Of a stretch of DNA of 64,000 bases, positions 26,731-34,765 are shown piece by piece; within the stretch, counting starts at the first letter, position 1; each line of letters opens with the position of its first letter. A program made the position numbers and the translations under genes. The stretch lies in NCBI GenBank assembly GCA_001799995.1, contig MGUK01000095.1:62001-126000 (forward strand). Reading direction: 5' to 3'. This stretch comes from Elusimicrobia bacterium GWF2_62_30. GTDB lineage: Bacteria > Elusimicrobiota > Elusimicrobia > Elusimicrobiales > UBA9959. The notes below the pieces were generated by a model that searched no databases, was not told where the DNA came from, and saw only the letters and a list, made by a program, of their open reading frames with translations.

Positions 26731-28326
26731 ATGAACATCAAACTTATCAGCCTCAGCGGCATTGACGGTTCCCCGAATTCCGGTTTTGTGAACCATCCCC
26801 CGCTGGCGCTGGCTATTTTCAAGGCCTTCCTGAAGGGGCATTCCGTCGGGCTGGACGACCTGGGCATACGGCTGATACACGAGGAAGAGCTGCTGCAGGA
26901 GCTCTTCTCCCTGGGTTTTCATAACGATCCCGGCGCGGCCGACGATTATTTAGCGGGCCGCAGGCAAGCCCCGGCCATCGACCGGGTCTTCGAAAAAATA
27001 CTCGCCATGGTAGAGCTGAAGAACGCCCGGCTAGTGGGGCTCTCCGTCCCCCACAACCAGTGCCTGGCGACGGCCCTGGTGCTGGCGAAAAAGATAAAGG
27101 AAAAAACGGGGACCGAGATCGTGCTGGGCGGGTTCTCCTTCGTAAAAGGCATCGAGAAGGATTTTTTCCGGAAATATCCCTTTGTGGACCACGTAAGCTT
27201 CGTGAAATCTTTCCGCCCTTTCCTGGACCTGGTAGAAGCCATGGAGAAGCACGGTGACGTTTCAAAGATCCACGGGATGGCGTGCAAAGGTTTCATCAAG
27301 CCGCCCGAGATGGGCAACGACCGGGTGGACGAACTTCCCAGGCCGGATTTCGATACCCTGCCGCTGGACGCCTACAGGAATATCCCGAGAACTTTAAAGC
27401 AGTTCTTCCGGTATAACGCCGGCCGGGAGCTGGCCCTGCCGTATTATTTCATGGGCGGCTGCATCTATAACTGCAGTTTCTGCGGCCGGAACATAAAAGA
27501 CAAGAGGGTGAACTTCAAGCCCGTGGCCCGGGTGGCCGGCGAGCTGGCTTTCCTGGCGAAGAAATACCGCACCAACTGTTTCTATTTTCTTAATAACGCC
27601 GTCAACCTGAGCGACAAGTACCTCAACGAGTTCTGCGACGAGATAATAAAAAAACGGGTGCGCATCCTGTGGAGCGATTCGGCTAAACCCAAGAATCTGG
27701 ATAAAGCCCTGCTGCTCAAGATGAGCCGGGCCGGGTGCATCTCCCTGACCTGGGGCGTGGAATCCGGCAACGAGGAACTCCTGCTGAGCATCAACAAGCA
27801 GCATACGGCCGTAAGCGCCGCGCAGACGCTGCGCCATGCCCACGAGGCCGGGATCTGGAACCGGGTCAACCTGATAGTCGGCTATCCCGGGGAGACGGAA
27901 AGCCAGTTCCGGGACACGCTGGATTTCATCAGGGACAATATAGATTTCATAGACACGCTGGAGGTGCATAAGTTCTTTTTATCGACGCCCTCCATAATCG
28001 CCTCGAACCCGGAGAAATACGGGATAAAGGTCAGGGACAATCTCCGTAACGAAGGGGAACCGGATTTCAAATGTTACGGGTTTGACGAGGTGAACGGCGT
28101 AAAATGGGAAGAAAAACAGAAACAGCTGGAGCGGCGGCATCGCGCGACGGTCTCGTTCTTCCAGAAACTCAAGAATGGGACGTCCCTGCCCAACTTGGAC
28201 CTCTCTTATAATCTTTTTTACCTGTACAAAAAATTCAAGACCAAGGCGGCCGTGCTGAAGCAGCTGAAAAAAGCGGCCGCTTCCGCCGGGACGAGGCGCC
28301 GGGAAGGCGCGGACCGGCAGTACTGA
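26731..28326 (+). CDS. Radical SAM protein of the B12-binding-domain type (paralogue A)
   Basis: A 531-residue protein. Residues about 1-190 look like a cobalamin-type Rossmann domain (LVGLSVPHNQ, LGGFSFVKG), though the B12-ligating DxHxxG motif is not visible. The radical SAM core begins with C244-x3-C248-x2-C251 (CIYNCSFC), which holds the [4Fe-4S] cluster, and includes GCISLTWGVESGNEELL and VNLIVGYPGETESQFRDTL, typical of this class. The substrate is unknown. It is a full-length paralogue of the gene at 29858-31477: shared blocks include NLSDKYLNEFCD/NLSDKFLDGLCD and LYKKFKTK near the C-terminus. It stands alone, convergent with the SGNH-TPR gene. Confidence 0.87.
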   Translation: MNIKLISLSGIDGSPNSGFVNHPPLALAIFKAFLKGHSVGLDDLGIRLIHEEELLQELFSLGFHNDPGAADDYLAGRRQAPAIDRVFEKILAMVELKNARLVGLSVPHNQCLATALVLAKKIKEKTGTEIVLGGFSFVKGIEKDFFRKYPFVDHVSFVKSFRPFLDLVEAMEKHGDVSKIHGMACKGFIKPPEMGNDRVDELPRPDFDTLPLDAYRNIPRTLKQFFRYNAGRELALPYYFMGGCIYNCSFCGRNIKDKRVNFKPVARVAGELAFLAKKYRTNCFYFLNNAVNLSDKYLNEFCDEIIKKRVRILWSDSAKPKNLDKALLLKMSRAGCISLTWGVESGNEELLLSINKQHTAVSAAQTLRHAHEAGIWNRVNLIVGYPGETESQFRDTLDFIRDNIDFIDTLEVHKFFLSTPSIIASNPEKYGIKVRDNLRNEGEPDFKCYGFDEVNGVKWEEKQKQLERRHRATVSFFQKLKNGTSLPNLDLSYNLFYLYKKFKTKAAVLKQLKKAAASAGTRRREGADRQY

Positions 28327-28351
28327 CCTTCCCCGGGCGGTTTGCGCGCAG

Positions 28352-29836
28352 CTACCTGACCCCGAAGTAGCCCGACAGGGCGTCCGCGGCGGACTCCGCG
28401 ATCAGGTCGTTGCCCGGGCCGGTGCAATGGCCGAAATTGCCGGCGAACATATCCTTGAAATAATAGGTGTAGCCTTTTTCCCGCACCGCTTTCCGGAAGG
28501 CCCGGTCGTTGTCGATGAAAATTATATCGCCGGCGTCCTCGAACAGCGCCCGCAGCGGCGCCGGGTCGCACAGCGGGTACTGCATCACCGCCAGGCGTAT
28601 GCCCCGGGACTTCAGCGCCCGCCGCAGCTCGGCGAAGTTGGCGCGGGTGGTAGCCGTGAACATCCCGCGCGTGGAGGAAAGCCTGGCGGCGTGCTTGCGC
28701 GCCAGCTCCGGGCGCCCGCTTTCCGTATAGACGGCGGCCAGGGCGCCCTGGACCTTTTCATTATAAGGGTCCAGTTCCAGCGCTTCCCGCATCAGGTCTT
28801 CCGCTTTTTTGAACTCGCGGCGGCTTATATACAGCCAGCATAATTCGAAGGCCGCCTCCTCCCGGATCCCCAGGGGGGCGCCGGGGGCGAGCGCTTTGAG
28901 CAGGGCCGCGTCCGCTTTTTCGGGCAGGCCGTGATCCTTGTAGGCCCTGCCCACGTAGTACCAGTTCGCGGCGCTCGGGTTAAGCTCCGCCGCCTTTTCC
29001 AGCAGCGGCAGTCCGCGCGCCGGGTCCTTCTTCTGAAGGATAGCGTACATCCCCAGCGTCCAGGGGATAAAGCTGTTCTTCGGGGCCAGGCGCGCCGCGC
29101 GCAAAAGCAGCTCCTCGCCTTGTTTGCCCAGCTCCGCGTCGTGCTTCTTCCACCCGGCGTCCAGCGCCCAGTACCGGCCGAGCAGGTACAGGGAGGCCGC
29201 GTCGCCGGGGTCCCGCGCGATCTGCCCGCGCAGCGCCGCCTCCTGCCGGGCCATGTCTTTCTTGCCGTCCAGGTAAGGGAGATACGGGTCTACGGGGCCC
29301 GAATAGGGCGCGGCCTGCGCCGGGACCGGGACCGGCAGCGGCCGGGGGGCGCCGCCTTTATTGAGGAGGAGCTTCGTTAATTTGTACAGGCGGAAATGCC
29401 TGAACAGCCGGCTTTCCGCGCCGGCTATGCCGTCGTAATACCGGATGAAGCCGTCGTTCAGGCCCATCATGGCTATCACCAGGCCGGGCCGGACCTGGTC
29501 GAGGTTCTTTTCAAGCTCGCGCATGAGCTCGGAACTGTTGACGCCCGCCATGCCCTTGTTGATGACGCTGAAGCGGGCCTCCGGGTAGCGCCGCGAGAGC
29601 GCGCGTTCCAGCCGGACGGGCCAGGCGTCCTCGCCCCCGGCGGTGGTCGACTCCCCCAGGCACATGATGCGGTAGCCCTCGCGGCCGACGGCGATGCGGT
29701 TGCGCCGTTCCTGCGCCGCGCGGTAAGCGAAACCGCCCAGGCGCAGGGCCGCCTCCGCGCTTAACAGGGCGAAGAGGGCCCCGAGCAGCAGGACGACGGC
29801 CTTCTGGCCCGCAGGCCGCTCTTTGGAAATGTTCAT
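28352..29836 (-). CDS. SGNH/GDSL-type hydrolase with TPR region, membrane anchored
   Basis: A 494-residue protein with an N-terminal membrane helix (AVVLLLGALFALLSAEAALRLG), then SGNH-fold blocks: GESTTAGG with the likely nucleophile Ser63, a block II region NKGMAGVNSSE, and block III MMGLNDGF. The middle (about residues 200-390) is a set of TPR-like helical repeats (YYVGRAYKDHGLPEKADAALLKAL). The C-terminal end includes GHCTGPGNDLIAE, where the Asp/His of the triad would be expected. It probably acts on an ester in the envelope, such as an acetylated glycan or lipid. It follows the radical SAM gene at 29858 by 21 bases, so the pair is one operon. Confidence 0.78.
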   Translation of the reverse strand: MNISKERPAGQKAVVLLLGALFALLSAEAALRLGGFAYRAAQERRNRIAVGREGYRIMCLGESTTAGGEDAWPVRLERALSRRYPEARFSVINKGMAGVNSSELMRELEKNLDQVRPGLVIAMMGLNDGFIRYYDGIAGAESRLFRHFRLYKLTKLLLNKGGAPRPLPVPVPAQAAPYSGPVDPYLPYLDGKKDMARQEAALRGQIARDPGDAASLYLLGRYWALDAGWKKHDAELGKQGEELLLRAARLAPKNSFIPWTLGMYAILQKKDPARGLPLLEKAAELNPSAANWYYVGRAYKDHGLPEKADAALLKALAPGAPLGIREEAAFELCWLYISRREFKKAEDLMREALELDPYNEKVQGALAAVYTESGRPELARKHAARLSSTRGMFTATTRANFAELRRALKSRGIRLAVMQYPLCDPAPLRALFEDAGDIIFIDNDRAFRKAVREKGYTYYFKDMFAGNFGHCTGPGNDLIAESAADALSGYFGVR

Positions 29837-29857
29837 CGTGTTCCCAGCGGACCGCGG

Positions 29858-31477
29858 CTAACGTTTCCCGGCGCCGCCCGGCTTGCGTTTTGACAGGTGC
29901 GGTTTCATGGCGACCAGGGTGGAGACTTCCTTGAGGTGCGCCCGCACCGCGTTCTTGGTCTTGAATTTCTTGTACAGGTGGAAAAGGTTGTAGCTGTGGT
30001 CCTGGTTGGAAAGCAGGACGTTCTTCTTCAGTTCGCGGAAAGTCGAGACCACGGCGTGGCAGCGCCGGTCCAGCTGCGCCAGCTTCTCTTCCCACTTCAG
30101 CCCGCCCACCTCGTCGTAAGCGTAGCATTTGAAGTCCGGCCCCGTGTTCTGCAGGTCGATGTCCTTCACCTCTATGCCGTATTTTTCCGGCTCCGACATG
30201 ATGGTGGACGGGCAGAGGAAGAACTTGAACACCGAGAGGTTGTCGATGTAGTCCGCGTTCTCCCGGAGGAACTGTAAAGTTTCCCGGAACTGCTCCTCGG
30301 TCTCGCCGGGGAAGCCGACTATGATGTTCGCCCGGTTCCAGATGCCGGCTTCGTGCGAATTGCGCAGCGACGCGGAAGCTTCTTTAGTGGTGTGAAGCTT
30401 GTTCATCTTCTTGAGCACCCCGTCGCAGCCCGACTCCAGGCCCCACGTCAGCGAGATGCAGCCGGCCCGGCGCATCTTCAGCAGCAGGTCCTTGCTGACG
30501 TTCTTGGGCTTGGCCGAATCGCACCACGCGATGTTGAGCCTGCGCTTTATCATCGCGTCGCAAAGCCCGTCCAGGAACTTGTCGCTTAAATTGACGCAGC
30601 TGTTGACGAAGAAGAAGCAGTCCGTCCTGTGCTTCTTCTTCAACGCGGCCACTTCCTCCGTTATCCTGTCCACGGGCTTGAAGGTCACCGCCCGGTGCGT
30701 AATGGCCGGGCGCTTGCAGAAGCTGCAGTTGAAAGGGCAGCCGTCCATGAAGAAATACTGCAGCGGCAGCACTTTCCCGGCGTTGAAGCGGTAATACGGC
30801 TGCGAGGATTTAGGCAGTTTCCTGTAGGTCTCCAGCGACAGCTTTCCGAAATCCGGCGCGGGCAGCTTATCCGCCGCGTCGCTGGACTCCCGGGGATGGA
30901 CCATGTGCCCTTTGCTCGCCAGGCCGCGTATGACCGGCGCTTTTTTGCCCGAGTCCAGCGCCTTTACCAGCTCCAGGAAAGGATAGAAGGACCTTTCGAC
31001 GGCGGCGTAGTCCACGCAGGGGTATTTTTCGAAGAAATCCTCCGCGATGCCCTGCAGCATGGTGAACCCGCCGAAAACTATCGTCGCCCCGGCCGCGTCC
31101 TTAATCTTCTTCGCCAGCACCAGCGCCATGGGCAGGTAGCTGCCGTGAGGCACGGCTATCCCCACCACCCGGGCTTTTTTGTAGTCTACCTTGCGCAGTA
31201 TCCGCGCGAAGACCTTGTCCAGTTCCGGGCTGTTCTCCCGGCCGGCCAGCCAGGCGTCGGCCGCGCCGGAGGCGCGCAGGCCCAGCGCGTTTATCTCCCG
31301 CAGCAGGCCGCCGTCGCGTATCAGCTCTATGCCCAGGTCGCTTATCTCCGCGTCGTGGCGGTCCTTGAGAAAAGCCCGGTAAATGGCCAGCGTCGTGGGG
31401 GGGTGGTCCAGGAAATCCGCGTCGGGATTGTTCTGGTAGCCGTGCAGGCTGTTAAGGCTGATAAGCGTGATCTTCAT
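29858..31477 (-). CDS. Radical SAM protein of the B12-binding-domain type (paralogue B)
   Basis: A 539-residue protein closely similar along its whole length to the gene at 26731. The radical SAM cluster motif is C247-x3-C251-x2-C254 (CPFNCSFC), preceded by the same FRFNAG/YRFNAG...YFFMDGC region and followed by GCISLTWGLESGCDGVL and IIVGFPGETEEQFRETL. The N-terminal Rossmann-like part (VVGIAVPHGSY, VFGGFTMLQG) lacks the DxHxxG motif. The C-terminal 30 residues are very basic. It is co-transcribed with the SGNH-TPR gene. A shared pathway for both paralogues is inferred; the substrate is unknown. Confidence 0.87.
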   Translation of the reverse strand: MKITLISLNSLHGYQNNPDADFLDHPPTTLAIYRAFLKDRHDAEISDLGIELIRDGGLLREINALGLRASGAADAWLAGRENSPELDKVFARILRKVDYKKARVVGIAVPHGSYLPMALVLAKKIKDAAGATIVFGGFTMLQGIAEDFFEKYPCVDYAAVERSFYPFLELVKALDSGKKAPVIRGLASKGHMVHPRESSDAADKLPAPDFGKLSLETYRKLPKSSQPYYRFNAGKVLPLQYFFMDGCPFNCSFCKRPAITHRAVTFKPVDRITEEVAALKKKHRTDCFFFVNSCVNLSDKFLDGLCDAMIKRRLNIAWCDSAKPKNVSKDLLLKMRRAGCISLTWGLESGCDGVLKKMNKLHTTKEASASLRNSHEAGIWNRANIIVGFPGETEEQFRETLQFLRENADYIDNLSVFKFFLCPSTIMSEPEKYGIEVKDIDLQNTGPDFKCYAYDEVGGLKWEEKLAQLDRRCHAVVSTFRELKKNVLLSNQDHSYNLFHLYKKFKTKNAVRAHLKEVSTLVAMKPHLSKRKPGGAGKR

Positions 31478-31579
31478 CGTTTTTCCGGGAACGGCTCAAT
31501 ACCCAATTTACCATTTTACCCCCGCGGCGGTCTAATCCCCGCCGGGCCCCTGCCGCCGGCTTCCGCCGCCGGGGAAATA

Positions 31580-31588
31580 TGATATTAT
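31580..31588 (+). promoter_or_regulatory. Extended -10 promoter before the CX8C radical SAM gene
   Basis: TG-A-TATTAT (31580-31588) would start transcription near 31595. That excludes an ATG at 31579 and supports the start at 31624. The divergent 146-base gap also holds GC-rich palindromic sequence (around 31522-31575) and an unclear leftward promoter. Confidence 0.5.
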
Positions 31589-31623
31589 TGTTCTGCATAC
31601 TGCCGGTTCCTTCCGCGGTACCT

Positions 31624-32982
31624 ATGAAAAAGATAGCCCTTGTCTACACCCTCGGTGGCCGCTACGACGAAATCCTGCCGCCGCTGTGGGCCCTGGCGCT
31701 GGCCACGTACATGCGCCAGGCCGCCCCGGGAATAAAAGTCGACATCCTCGACGAACAGGTGCTGGGCGCGAAGCGGCTGGCCGGGCTGCTGGCCCGCCGC
31801 TACGACCTGGCCGGGTTCAGCCCCGTTACCCAGACCTACGGGAACGTGCTGAAATTCGCGCGCGTCGCCAAGAAGAACGGCTCGATGGTGGTTTTCGGCG
31901 GGCATTACGCTTCGGCCCTGAAGAAGGAGATCCTGGCCAACAGGGGCCCCGGCTCGGCCGACTACTGCCTGGACGCGATAGTGTGCTACGACGGCGAGAA
32001 AGCGCTGCACGAGCTGGCGCGCGGTACGCCCTTTGGCGGCATCAAGAACCTGGTCTACCTCACCCCCGGCGGGCAGCTGGCCGAGAACCCGGTCGAGATC
32101 ATGGATTTCTCCAGGCTGCCGCCGGTGGATTATACCCTGCTGGACCTGGAGCGGTATTTCAAGATCCAGGAACGGAAGATGGGCAAGCTCGGCATTGGCC
32201 GGACGCTTTCCTTCATAGCGCAGCGCGGCTGCAAGTGGGCCGCAGGCGCCGGGCGCTGCATCTTCTGCGGCATACAGACCATGGGCGGCGTGCGCTGCAT
32301 CCCGCCGGAGTCCGCCGCCAGGCAGCTGTCCTCGCTTTACAGGAAATACGGCGTGCGCCATGTCTACGAGGCGGGCGACGACTATCCCGCCAACCCCGCC
32401 TGGCTCAGGGAATTCAGCGCCGCGGCGTCGCGCCTGAAAATGCCGGCGCTGGAGGTTTACGCGAAAGCCACCACGCTCAACCCCGCCAATGCCGCGCTGC
32501 TCAAGGCCGCCGGCGTCAAATACGTCTGCGTCGGGGTGGAATCTTTTTCGGACGATATCCTGCGCCGCCTGAACAAAGGCGCGAGCGCGGCGGTCAGCCG
32601 GCGCGCGGTCTCGGTGCTCCTGGAAGCCGGGCTGATCCCCAACACCGCGCTGATACTTGGCCTGCCCGGCGAGACGCGCGAAACCCTTTCGCTGACCCTG
32701 TCGGAGCTGAAAAAGATAGGGTTGCCCCCCGACTGCTGCCAGCGCACCTGCCTGAACATAGTCGCCATCTGCCCGGGGACCAGGCTGTGGCAGATGCTGC
32801 TTGAAAAAGAGCCGAAATACCGGGGGCAGGACCTGCCCGACAGCCATGAGCTGCGGCTTGATTACCTCAAGCACTTCTGCGAAGCGGGGGAAGCGGACCT
32901 CGAGGCGGCCCTTAAGGTCTTTTCCAATTATTTCGCCGCGAGGGCCAAGGCCGGCCGGCCCGGGCGCGGGAAAGCCGCCTAA
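31624..32982 (+). CDS. B12-type radical SAM protein with CX8CX2C cluster motif
   Basis: A 452-residue protein from ATG 31624, which begins a normal Rossmann strand (KKIALVYTLGG) and fits the promoter. The N-terminal cobalamin-type domain shows GFSPVTQTYGN and VVFGGHYAS. The cluster cysteines are C203, C212 and C215 (RGCKWAAGAGRCIFCGI), that is CX8CX2C instead of CX3CX2C; a GC.W....GRC.FC pattern is known in a subset of B12-type enzymes. Later motifs (KYVCVGVESFSDDILRRLNKG, ALILGLPGETRETL) are typical. Its stop codon overlaps the stop of the convergent next gene. The substrate is unknown. Confidence 0.85.
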   Translation: MKKIALVYTLGGRYDEILPPLWALALATYMRQAAPGIKVDILDEQVLGAKRLAGLLARRYDLAGFSPVTQTYGNVLKFARVAKKNGSMVVFGGHYASALKKEILANRGPGSADYCLDAIVCYDGEKALHELARGTPFGGIKNLVYLTPGGQLAENPVEIMDFSRLPPVDYTLLDLERYFKIQERKMGKLGIGRTLSFIAQRGCKWAAGAGRCIFCGIQTMGGVRCIPPESAARQLSSLYRKYGVRHVYEAGDDYPANPAWLREFSAAASRLKMPALEVYAKATTLNPANAALLKAAGVKYVCVGVESFSDDILRRLNKGASAAVSRRAVSVLLEAGLIPNTALILGLPGETRETLSLTLSELKKIGLPPDCCQRTCLNIVAICPGTRLWQMLLEKEPKYRGQDLPDSHELRLDYLKHFCEAGEADLEAALKVFSNYFAARAKAGRPGRGKAA

Positions 32983-34433
32983 AAAAAACCTTTCAGGATT
33001 ATGTTCAGCGCCGCGGGCAGGTTGCGCAGGCGCAGGCGCCGCACGTTCCGGGCTATCTGGGCGGGGCGCAGGTAGAATTCCCGCTGGGCCCTTTTCTGCA
33101 GGCTTTTGAGCTGCGCGGCGGACAGCGAGGGCGTTACCCAGACCGGGTCCTTCCCGGTGAAGGAGAGGTAGGAAGAGTATCTTTCCCAGACGGAAGCGTC
33201 CAGCGACCCGTCCGCCCTCACCCCCGTATCCAATTCTCCGTCTTTTGAAAGTTCGGCGTACAGGGCCGAGCCCGGGTAGGGTATCAGCATGCTGAACTGG
33301 GCCATGTCCAGCGGCAGGCTCCTGGCGAAGCGTATCGTCTCCAGGGCTTCCTCATAGGTCTCGCCGGGCAGGCCGAGTATGAACAGCCCGGAAACGTACA
33401 TGCGCGAGTTCCCTTTTACCATTTCCACCGTCCGGCGCACCTGCGCGACGGTGGTCGTCTTGTTCACGGCGTCGAGCAGGCGCTGTACGCCCGATTCGAT
33501 GCCGAAGGAAAGCTCGTAGCAGCCCGCGCCGTCCAGCGCCGCTGTCAGTTCTTTATCCACGCAGTTGACGTGGGCGTCGCAGCCCCAGCGGGCTTTCAGC
33601 CCCCGTGCTTTTCTCCCGGCGCAGATCTCCAGCACCCGCCCGCGGTCGCCCAGGAAGAACGGGTCGACTATGGTGAGATAGGACGCCCCGTATTCTTTTT
33701 CCAGCAGTTCCATCTCGGCCAGCACCCTTTGGGCGCTGTTGCGCCTGGGCGCGTCCTTGCCGCGCGCGGCGCAGAAAGAGCAGCCGTAGGGGCAGCCCCG
33801 TGAAGTGGACATGGTCATGGCCGCGCCGCCGCCCCCGCCGATAAAGGCCTGGTTGCTGAGCTCGCCCAGGCCGTAGCGCGAGCGGTCGAGCAGGTCCCTG
33901 GCCGGGAGCGGCAGTTCTTCCAGGTCCTGCGGCGCGGTCCTGTCAGGGGTCCTGGTAACGCCGCCGGCCGCGGCGAAAGAGATCCCGGCGATGCCTTCGG
34001 GCCCGCGTCCCGCCCGCCGCGCCGCAGCTATCTCCAGCATCGCCTGCTCGCCTTCCCCGTGCACCACAATGTCGCAGCAGCCCTGCCGCAGGTACTGCTC
34101 CGCGTAGACGGAGGCGTGCACGTTGCCCAGCACCACCAGCGTCCCGGGCAGTTTTTTCTTGAGCCAGCGCCCGAGGTCGAGAACGTTAGCCCCGCTGCAG
34201 GTCAGCGTGGAGATGCCGACCAGGCCGGGGGCGCGGCGCAGCACGCGTTCTTTAAGCGCCTCCAGCCCGCAGCCTTCCGCGCGGGCGTCTATTATCTCCG
34301 GCTCGAAGCCGCCCTGCCTGAGCACCGCGGCCAGGTAGAGGAGGCCGAGCGGTTCATATTTGGGAACAAGGTGCCGGCCCGCCCCGAGCATAGCCTCGGC
34401 GGAATCGGGCGGATTTATAAGCAGGACCTTCAT
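32979..34433 (-). CDS. B12-binding-domain radical SAM protein, divergent from the RiPP operon
   Basis: A 484-residue protein. I use ATG 34433 because MKVLLINPPDSAEAMLG is the classic N-terminus of this family and a TATAAT promoter lies about 50 bases upstream. The B12-type domain shows YEPLGLLYLAAVLRQGGFE, GISTLTCSGANV and LGNVHASVYAEQYL. The radical SAM motif is C214-x3-C218-x2-C221 (CPYGCSFC), followed by YELSFGIESGVQRLL and LFILGLPGETYEEAL. Enzymes of this type methylate unreactive carbons or rearrange bonds. It shares its promoter region with the peptide/SPASM operon and may act on the same product, but this is inference only. Confidence 0.87.
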   Translation of the reverse strand: MKVLLINPPDSAEAMLGAGRHLVPKYEPLGLLYLAAVLRQGGFEPEIIDARAEGCGLEALKERVLRRAPGLVGISTLTCSGANVLDLGRWLKKKLPGTLVVLGNVHASVYAEQYLRQGCCDIVVHGEGEQAMLEIAAARRAGRGPEGIAGISFAAAGGVTRTPDRTAPQDLEELPLPARDLLDRSRYGLGELSNQAFIGGGGGAAMTMSTSRGCPYGCSFCAARGKDAPRRNSAQRVLAEMELLEKEYGASYLTIVDPFFLGDRGRVLEICAGRKARGLKARWGCDAHVNCVDKELTAALDGAGCYELSFGIESGVQRLLDAVNKTTTVAQVRRTVEMVKGNSRMYVSGLFILGLPGETYEEALETIRFARSLPLDMAQFSMLIPYPGSALYAELSKDGELDTGVRADGSLDASVWERYSSYLSFTGKDPVWVTPSLSAAQLKSLQKRAQREFYLRPAQIARNVRRLRLRNLPAALNIILKGFF

Positions 34434-34482
34434 TGTTGCGCTCGCGCGGCCCGTCCGGCACCCGGCCTCCGCGCGAATTCCA

Positions 34483-34511
34483 ATTATAGCGCAGGCCGGC
34501 AGCTGTTGCAA
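34483..34511 (-). promoter_or_regulatory. Sigma-70 promoter of the leftward radical SAM gene
   Basis: On the minus strand TTGCAA (34506-34511), a 17-base spacer and a perfect TATAAT (34483-34488). It is back-to-back with the peptide-operon promoter, only 18 bases apart. Confidence 0.7.
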
Positions 34512-34529
34512 CTACCGGCTTCCGCCTCA

Positions 34530-34558
34530 TTGACACCCGGCATATTCTGACGTATACT
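34530..34558 (+). promoter_or_regulatory. Near-consensus sigma-70 promoter of the peptide operon
   Basis: TTGACA (34530-34535), a 17-base spacer and TATACT (34553-34558), the same boxes and spacing as the marR promoter. Transcription would start near 34565, giving a 20-base leader that carries the GGGAGG ribosome site (34575-34580). Confidence 0.8.
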
Positions 34559-34584
34559 ACACCTGGAGCAGTTCGGGAGGTAAA

Positions 34585-34695
34585 ATGCCTACAAAAACCA
34601 AACCAGCCGCGAAACTGGCTGTAAAACTGAATAAAACGCTGAAAATAGAGAAGAAACTGTCACGGTACTGCCGCTCCGGCAGAGTGCTTTGGTAA
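34585..34695 (+). CDS. Candidate RiPP precursor peptide, 36 residues
   Basis: A short gene with all the signs of real expression: a near-consensus promoter, GGGAGG four bases before ATG, and a stop at 34693-34695. The product has 36 residues. The first 25 are a Lys-rich, helix-prone leader (eight Lys, spaced every three or four residues: K4, K6, K10, K14, K17, K20, K23, K24). The last part is SRYCRSGRVLW, with a single Cys29 next to Tyr28 and Arg30 and Trp as the final residue. A SPASM radical SAM enzyme starts 70 bases downstream after a strong hairpin. Short leader-plus-core peptides ahead of SPASM enzymes are the classic substrates in sactipeptide, ranthipeptide, triceptide and mycofactocin-type pathways. 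No known precursor family is recognised. Alternatives are a regulatory leader peptide or a chance ORF. Confidence 0.7.
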   Translation: MPTKTKPAAKLAVKLNKTLKIEKKLSRYCRSGRVLW

Positions 34696-34715
34696 AAACC
34701 GGACAGGTCAAAGCG

Positions 34716-34745
34716 GCGAAGTCCCCGTTACCGCGGGGACTTCGC
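34716..34745 (+). promoter_or_regulatory. Perfect 12-bp hairpin between peptide gene and SPASM enzyme
   Basis: GCGAAGTCCCCG (34716-34727) pairs completely with CGGGGACTTCGC (34734-34745) around loop TTACCG. No T-run follows. It should allow partial read-through or protect the 3' end of the peptide mRNA, so that much more peptide than enzyme is made, an arrangement common in RiPP operons. Confidence 0.85.
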
Positions 34746-34765
34746 GCTATAGGGCGTGGAACGGG

